DNA of 64,000 bases, taken from Pseudanabaena sp. SR411 (GTDB lineage Bacteria; Cyanobacteriota; Cyanobacteriia; Pseudanabaenales; Pseudanabaenaceae). Within the stretch, counting starts at the first letter, position 1, and every line of letters starts with the position of its first letter. Where the stretch lies: NCBI RefSeq assembly GCF_002251945.1, contig NZ_NDHW01000255.1:1-64000 (forward strand), written 5' to 3'. This document shows, piece by piece, positions 60,644 through 64,000 of this stretch. The position numbers and the translations under genes were made by a program. The notes under the pieces are model-generated. The model searched no databases. It saw only the letters and a list, made by a program, of their open reading frames with translations, and was not told the origin of the DNA.

Positions 60644-60766
60644 CAGCAATATGAAACCGATTTCGGTGTTTCCATCGCCTTCGGCGATGGAAACACCGAA
60701 ATCGGTTTTTTGAAAGCCCGCCAACAGCGGGCTTTCAAAAAACTGATTTTTATAATGAGAATTGCT
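60644..60766. repeat. family A palindromic element, copy 4 (most complete)
   Basis: Inverted relative to copy 2: module 2 (GGTGTTTCCATCGCC, TTC loop) comes first, then module 1 (GAAAGCCCGCC...GCGGGCTTTC), then ATAATGAGAATTGCT at the end. The left end is shortened to CCAGCAATATGAAACC. It lies 17 bp past fbp. Confidence 0.8.
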
Positions 60767-60833
60767 ATGCCTCACCCTTTCTCTTGGCAAAGGAGAAAGG
60801 GGTGAGGTAAATTTAAAGTTCTTAATTCCTTGC

Positions 60834-60839
60834 TATAAT
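60834..60839 (+). promoter_or_regulatory. probable leuC promoter -10 box
   Basis: TATAAT preceded by TTGC lies 65 bp before the leuC start, with no strong -35 box. Confidence 0.45.
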
Positions 60840-60903
60840 TAGCACAGAAAAAAGTAAGCATTAATACATCTACATAGGATATCTACCCAAGGACATCACA
60901 ATT

Positions 60904-62223
60904 ATGGGAATGACACTCACCGAAAAGATTTTGGCAAAAGCGTCGGGCAAAAGTCACGTTAGCCCAGGCGAAAATATTTGGGTGAATGCTGACCTGTTAA
61001 TGACCCATGATGTCTGCGGACCTGGCACTATCGGAGTATTTAAGCGCGAATTTGGTGCAGATGCGAAAGTTTGGGATAAGGAAAAATTAGTATTAATTCC
61101 TGATCATTACATTTTTACTAAAGATGCAAGAGCTAACCGCAATATTGATATTTTGAGAGAATTTGCCAAAGAGCAAGACATTAAATATTTTTACGACATC
61201 ACTGACCTTTCCGACTTTAAAGCTAATCCTGATTACAAAGGTGTTTGCCATATTGCTTTAGCCCAAGAAGGGCACACACGTCCAGGAGAGGTGCTATTTG
61301 GCACTGATTCCCATACTTGTAACGCTGGAGCCTTTGGACAATTCGCCACGGGGATCGGTAACACCGATGCCGCTTTTGTCATGGGTACGGGCAAGCTCTT
61401 GCTCAAAATTCCTGCTTCGATGAAGTTTGTCTTTGATGGTGAAATGCCTCCTTATCTCTTGGCTAAGGATTTGATCTTGCAGGTCATTGGCGATATCGGT
61501 GTAAATGGCGCAACCTATCGATCGCTGCAAATTGAAGGAGATGCGATCGCCCAAATGACGATGGAAGAACGGATGACGATCTGCAATATGGCGATCGAAG
61601 CTGGCGGCAAAAATGCCACGATCGCTCCAGACCAAACCACCTTTGACTATGTGCGATCGCGTACTGATAAGCCCTTTGAGTCGCTCTATGCGGATGCCGA
61701 TGCTGAGTACTACTACGTCAAGCATTACGATGTCTCTAAGCTCGAACCTGTTGTCGCCAAGCCCCATTCACCCGACAACCGCGCCCTTGTGCGTGAAGTC
61801 CAAGATGTGAAGATTGATCGCGTCTATATTGGCTCTTGTACTGGTGGTAAAACTGAAGATTTTTATCACGCGGCTCAATTGATTAAAGGACAGCAGGTTA
61901 AAGTCCCAACCTATCTTGTTCCAGCCACACAGAAGGTTTACAACGATCTATTCAGCTTGAAGATTGATGGCTTAACTCTTTCAGAAATCTTCTTGCAAGC
62001 AGGTTGTATTGAACCAGCTTCTCCTTCCTGTGCAGGTTGCTTAGGTGGACCACAAGATACTTTTGGGCGGGTTAATGAAGCAGAAGTTTGTGTCTCGACC
62101 ACCAACCGCAATTTCCCTGGGCGGATGGGTAATAAGCAAGCCCAGATTTATCTTGCTTCTCCCTATACGGCTGCTGCTTCTGCTTTGACAGGACATATCA
62201 CCGATCCGCGTGATTTTATGTGA
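60904..62223 (+). CDS. leuC: 3-isopropylmalate dehydratase large subunit (LeuC-type)
   Basis: The protein has 439 residues and belongs to the aconitase/IPM dehydratase family of the short, archaeal-type LeuC branch. The 4Fe-4S cysteines lie in YIGSCTGGKTEDF and SPSCAGCLGGPQDTFG. GTDSHTCNAGAFGQFATGIGNTDAAFVMGTG and STTNRNFPGRMGN are diagnostic. It isomerises 2- and 3-isopropylmalate for leucine. leuD is not adjacent. MGMTLTEK may start at the first or third codon. Confidence 0.94.
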   Translation: MGMTLTEKILAKASGKSHVSPGENIWVNADLLMTHDVCGPGTIGVFKREFGADAKVWDKEKLVLIPDHYIFTKDARANRNIDILREFAKEQDIKYFYDITDLSDFKANPDYKGVCHIALAQEGHTRPGEVLFGTDSHTCNAGAFGQFATGIGNTDAAFVMGTGKLLLKIPASMKFVFDGEMPPYLLAKDLILQVIGDIGVNGATYRSLQIEGDAIAQMTMEERMTICNMAIEAGGKNATIAPDQTTFDYVRSRTDKPFESLYADADAEYYYVKHYDVSKLEPVVAKPHSPDNRALVREVQDVKIDRVYIGSCTGGKTEDFYHAAQLIKGQQVKVPTYLVPATQKVYNDLFSLKIDGLTLSEIFLQAGCIEPASPSCAGCLGGPQDTFGRVNEAEVCVSTTNRNFPGRMGNKQAQIYLASPYTAAASALTGHITDPRDFM

Positions 62224-62237
62224 TTTGTTCTTAAAGT

Positions 62238-62290
62238 CAGTAATACCAAAACATAAAATGGCGTAGCCATTTTATGTTTTGGTATTACTG
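62238..62290 (+). terminator. 25-bp palindrome with GTA loop after leuC
   Basis: Perfect 25-bp arms (CAGTAATACCAAAACATAAA then ATGGC) surround GTA, 15 bp past the leuC stop. Confidence 0.75.
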
Positions 62291-62356
62291 GGATTGGTTT
62301 TTAATTTCCGAAATTGTTGCCACAATTTCGGAAATTGGGATAAGTCAGGATGATGA

Positions 62357-63025
62357 ATGTGTTCAGATAGTACAAGTATTAATAGTTTGGTCAAAACAAA
62401 AGTTATTGAATGCTATAGTTCGCAAGGGTATGAAGTTGTTCACCAACCTCTTACCCAGCAGCTACCGTTCGATTTAAATGGATATAGTCCAAATTTATTG
62501 GTGAAAATATCCGCAGATCAAGGATTTATTGTTGAGGTTATCGATGTAGCGACAAACTTAGCAGTTTCTCACTATCGAGACATTGCTAAAAGTGTTGCAG
62601 AGCATCGTGGTTGGCGCTTTTTACTGATTACGGGTGAAGATGCCACACCAATCGCTGAAGAAGATATTGCCGATGACAAACTTACGCGATCGCAAATTTT
62701 GCATCGCAAAGAACGGATCGCCAAATTAATCTCGATTGGAGAGCATGAAGCGGCTTTTCTCTCGCTGTGGATATTCGCGGAGATCTTGATGCGAAGACAT
62801 GCAAGGCACTTATTAATACCCATTGATCGCTTACCAACCATATTGATGATTCATCATCTATATACTCAGTTGGCAATTTCGACCGATCAATTTGAAAGAG
62901 CGATCGCCTTAAATGAAATTAGAAATCGGGTTGCCCATGGATTTCCAGTGAAATCAATCAATCTCAATGAGGCGATCGAACGACTTCTAAATTTAGTGGA
63001 TGAGTTTATTGCCATGCAAGCATAA
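62357..63025 (+). CDS. conserved hypothetical protein with nuclease-like N-terminus
   Basis: The protein has 222 residues. The N-terminal half (TKVIECYSSQGYEVVHQPL, LVKISADQGFIVEVIDVA, WRFLLITGED) resembles small restriction-endonuclease-like folds of the REase_AHJR type. The C-terminal half is helical (FLSLWIFAEILMRRHARHLL; RAIALNEIRNRVAHGFP), where RN-x4-H is reminiscent of HEPN proteins. These are resemblances only. The gene lies between leuC and the malic enzyme gene, which converges on it. Confidence 0.65.
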   Translation: MCSDSTSINSLVKTKVIECYSSQGYEVVHQPLTQQLPFDLNGYSPNLLVKISADQGFIVEVIDVATNLAVSHYRDIAKSVAEHRGWRFLLITGEDATPIAEEDIADDKLTRSQILHRKERIAKLISIGEHEAAFLSLWIFAEILMRRHARHLLIPIDRLPTILMIHHLYTQLAISTDQFERAIALNEIRNRVAHGFPVKSINLNEAIERLLNLVDEFIAMQA

Positions 63026-63062
63026 AGAAAAGGGCGTGCAAAGCACGCCCTTTTCTTTATGC
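63020..63062. terminator. 20-bp palindrome holding both gene ends
   Basis: Perfect 20-bp arms (GCATAAAGAAAAGGGCGTGC) with an AAA loop. Both arms contain Ala codon GCA and stop TAA, one for each converging gene. Confidence 0.88.
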
Positions 63063-64000
63063 GTTGGCTAGCCCTTGCTGACGTGCTACCGCATGGACGG
63101 CGGCGGCGACGGCATGGGAAACGCGGGGATCAAATACAGAAGGAATAATAAAATCAGGGGCGAGATCACTGCTGCTAACTAAAGAAGCGATCGCTTGAGC
63201 CGCACCTAAATTCATTTGGGTCGTGATTTTGGTAACCCTTGCATCGAGCGCTCCACGGAAAATTCCTGGGAAAGCCAAAACATTATTGATTTGGTTGGCA
63301 TAGTCACTGCGACCTGTGGCGATGACAGCAACATCATTTTCGACAAGTTCGGGCTGAATTTCGGGATTAGGGTTTGCCATCGCAAATACAATAGGTGCAG
63401 ATCCCATACTTCTTACCATTTCAGGCGTGAGCGCTCCTTTGACGCTCAGACCGACAAACATATCGGCTCCCTTAATCACATCAGCCAGAGAACCAGAGCG
63501 ATCGCTAGCAAACTCTAGTTTTTCGGGAGTGAGATCGGGACGATCCTTGCTAATACATCCTCTGGAGTCACACATCTCTATCCGCTTCACACCTGCTTCG
63601 CGCAAAAGTCTTGCCACGGCAATTCCTGAAGCCCCTGCCCCATTCATGACGATGCGAACAGTATCAATTGGTTTGCTGACAACTTTGAGCGCGTTGATCG
63701 TCGCTGCAACAACCACGATCGCCGTACCATGTTGGTCATCGTGATACACAGGAATGTCTAGTTCTTCTTTGAGACGCTTTTCGATTTCAAAGCAACGGGG
63801 AGCGCTAATATCTTCTAGATTCACACCACCAAATGCTGGTGAAATACGTTTTACAGTTTCCACAATTTCATCAACATCTTTCGTATTTAGGCAAATTGGG
63901 AATGCATCTAGTCCTGCAAATTGCTTAAATAGCATCGCTTTGCCTTCCATCACAGGCATAGCGGCTTCGGGTCCAATATCACCTAGTCCTAAAACAGCCG
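63057..64000 (-). CDS. malic enzyme, C-terminal part (gene runs off the window)
   Basis: The visible part has about 314 residues, with AVLGLGDIGPEAAMPVMEGKAMLFKQF at its left end and the true start outside the window. Conserved features are the substrate site IPVYHDDQHGTAIVVVAATINAL, the NAD(P)-binding IVMNGAGASGIAVARLL, ALTPEMVRSM, VFAMANPNPEI and NVLAFPGIFRGALDA. It decarboxylates malate to pyruvate. Cofactor choice cannot be read with certainty. No phosphotransacetylase domain follows, so it is the short form. Confidence 0.93.
   Translation of the reverse strand, partial: AVLGLGDIGPEAAMPVMEGKAMLFKQFAGLDAFPICLNTKDVDEIVETVKRISPAFGGVNLEDISAPRCFEIEKRLKEELDIPVYHDDQHGTAIVVVAATINALKVVSKPIDTVRIVMNGAGASGIAVARLLREAGVKRIEMCDSRGCISKDRPDLTPEKLEFASDRSGSLADVIKGADMFVGLSVKGALTPEMVRSMGSAPIVFAMANPNPEIQPELVENDVAVIATGRSDYANQINNVLAFPGIFRGALDARVTKITTQMNLGAAQAIASLVSSSDLAPDFIIPSVFDPRVSHAVAAAVHAVARQQGLANA

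Noticed and set aside
60596-60790. 64-codon minus-strand frame after fbp
   Set aside because: It merely translates the family A repeat element.
61294-61767. 157-codon open frame opposite leuC
   Set aside because: It is antisense to conserved LeuC sequence, and its translation shows no domain or signal.
190-62290. CRISPR arrays
   Set aside because: The many repeats are palindromes at gene ends with no regular spacing or unique spacers, and no cas gene is present.

Overview
The window is cyanobacterial chromosome. It carries psbO (oxygen-evolving complex), petG (cytochrome b6f), ndhS (photosynthetic NDH-1), narM, a fused panC/cmk gene, PATAN-type response regulator signalling and an ssrA RNA whose tag is ANNIVSFSRKAAPVAA. 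The octamer GCGATCGC (HIP1) recurs throughout, as in many cyanobacteria. Base composition is moderately A+T-rich. The gene set would suit a Pseudanabaena-like lineage, but that is a guess; the sequence alone does not fix the genus. No rRNA, CRISPR array, integrase or replication origin was seen.

Layout. 0-5.4 kb: left-edge fragment of an IS630-like transposase gene, a Spy-like periplasmic protein, a membrane-anchored coiled coil, a Ser/Thr kinase with YARHG and SH3 modules, and a GAF protein with a degenerate HPt domain. 5.7-11.3 kb: a conserved unknown, a Uma2 nuclease-fold protein and a panC/cmk-lptA-lptB-lptF/G run (cofactor/nucleotide metabolism plus lipopolysaccharide export). 11.5-22.7 kb: rlpA, larE, valS, DUF29, pentapeptide-repeat, exported and coiled-coil proteins, hemL and an OmpR-type regulator. 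22.7-32 kb: narM, a mutS2 lacking the Smr domain, a RelE-type toxin/antitoxin pair, an alpha/beta hydrolase, tRNA-Leu(GAG), mazG, small DUF proteins, a PATAN-REC regulator and petG. 32-41 kb: psbO, an AAA ATPase/TOPRIM pair whose second gene is frameshifted, an S9 peptidase, ssrA, a ParB-like protein, a secreted SH3 protein and dprA. 41-50 kb: an adenylate-kinase-like gene, sufS, a WD40 Ser/Thr kinase, a BlaI/M56 pair, a J-domain/TPR protein and ndhS-ompA-rnz. 50-64 kb: clpC, a compact minC-minD-minE-algI-algX run, a PP2C phosphatase, class I fructose-bisphosphatase, a LeuC-type dehydratase and the 3' part of a malic enzyme gene.

The most striking non-coding feature is the number of long, nearly perfect palindromes between genes (stems of 15-31 bp). 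Most have three-base loops, very often GAA, GTA or GCA closed by a C-G pair on one strand; others have AAA. Many sit where terminators are expected. Several run into coding or tRNA sequence, so that the palindrome contains the final codons and stop of one or both flanking genes, or the 3' end of tRNA-Leu. Others lie inside dispersed elements with recognisable ends (called families A to E here), some resembling miniature transposons. Arms match within a copy but differ between copies, which suggests copying from arm to arm.

The best candidate for an uncommon system is the ATPase/TOPRIM pair at 33.2-35.0 kb. It is organised like two-gene OLD/PARIS-type anti-phage modules, and a 4-bp duplication breaks the TOPRIM gene near its 3' end.
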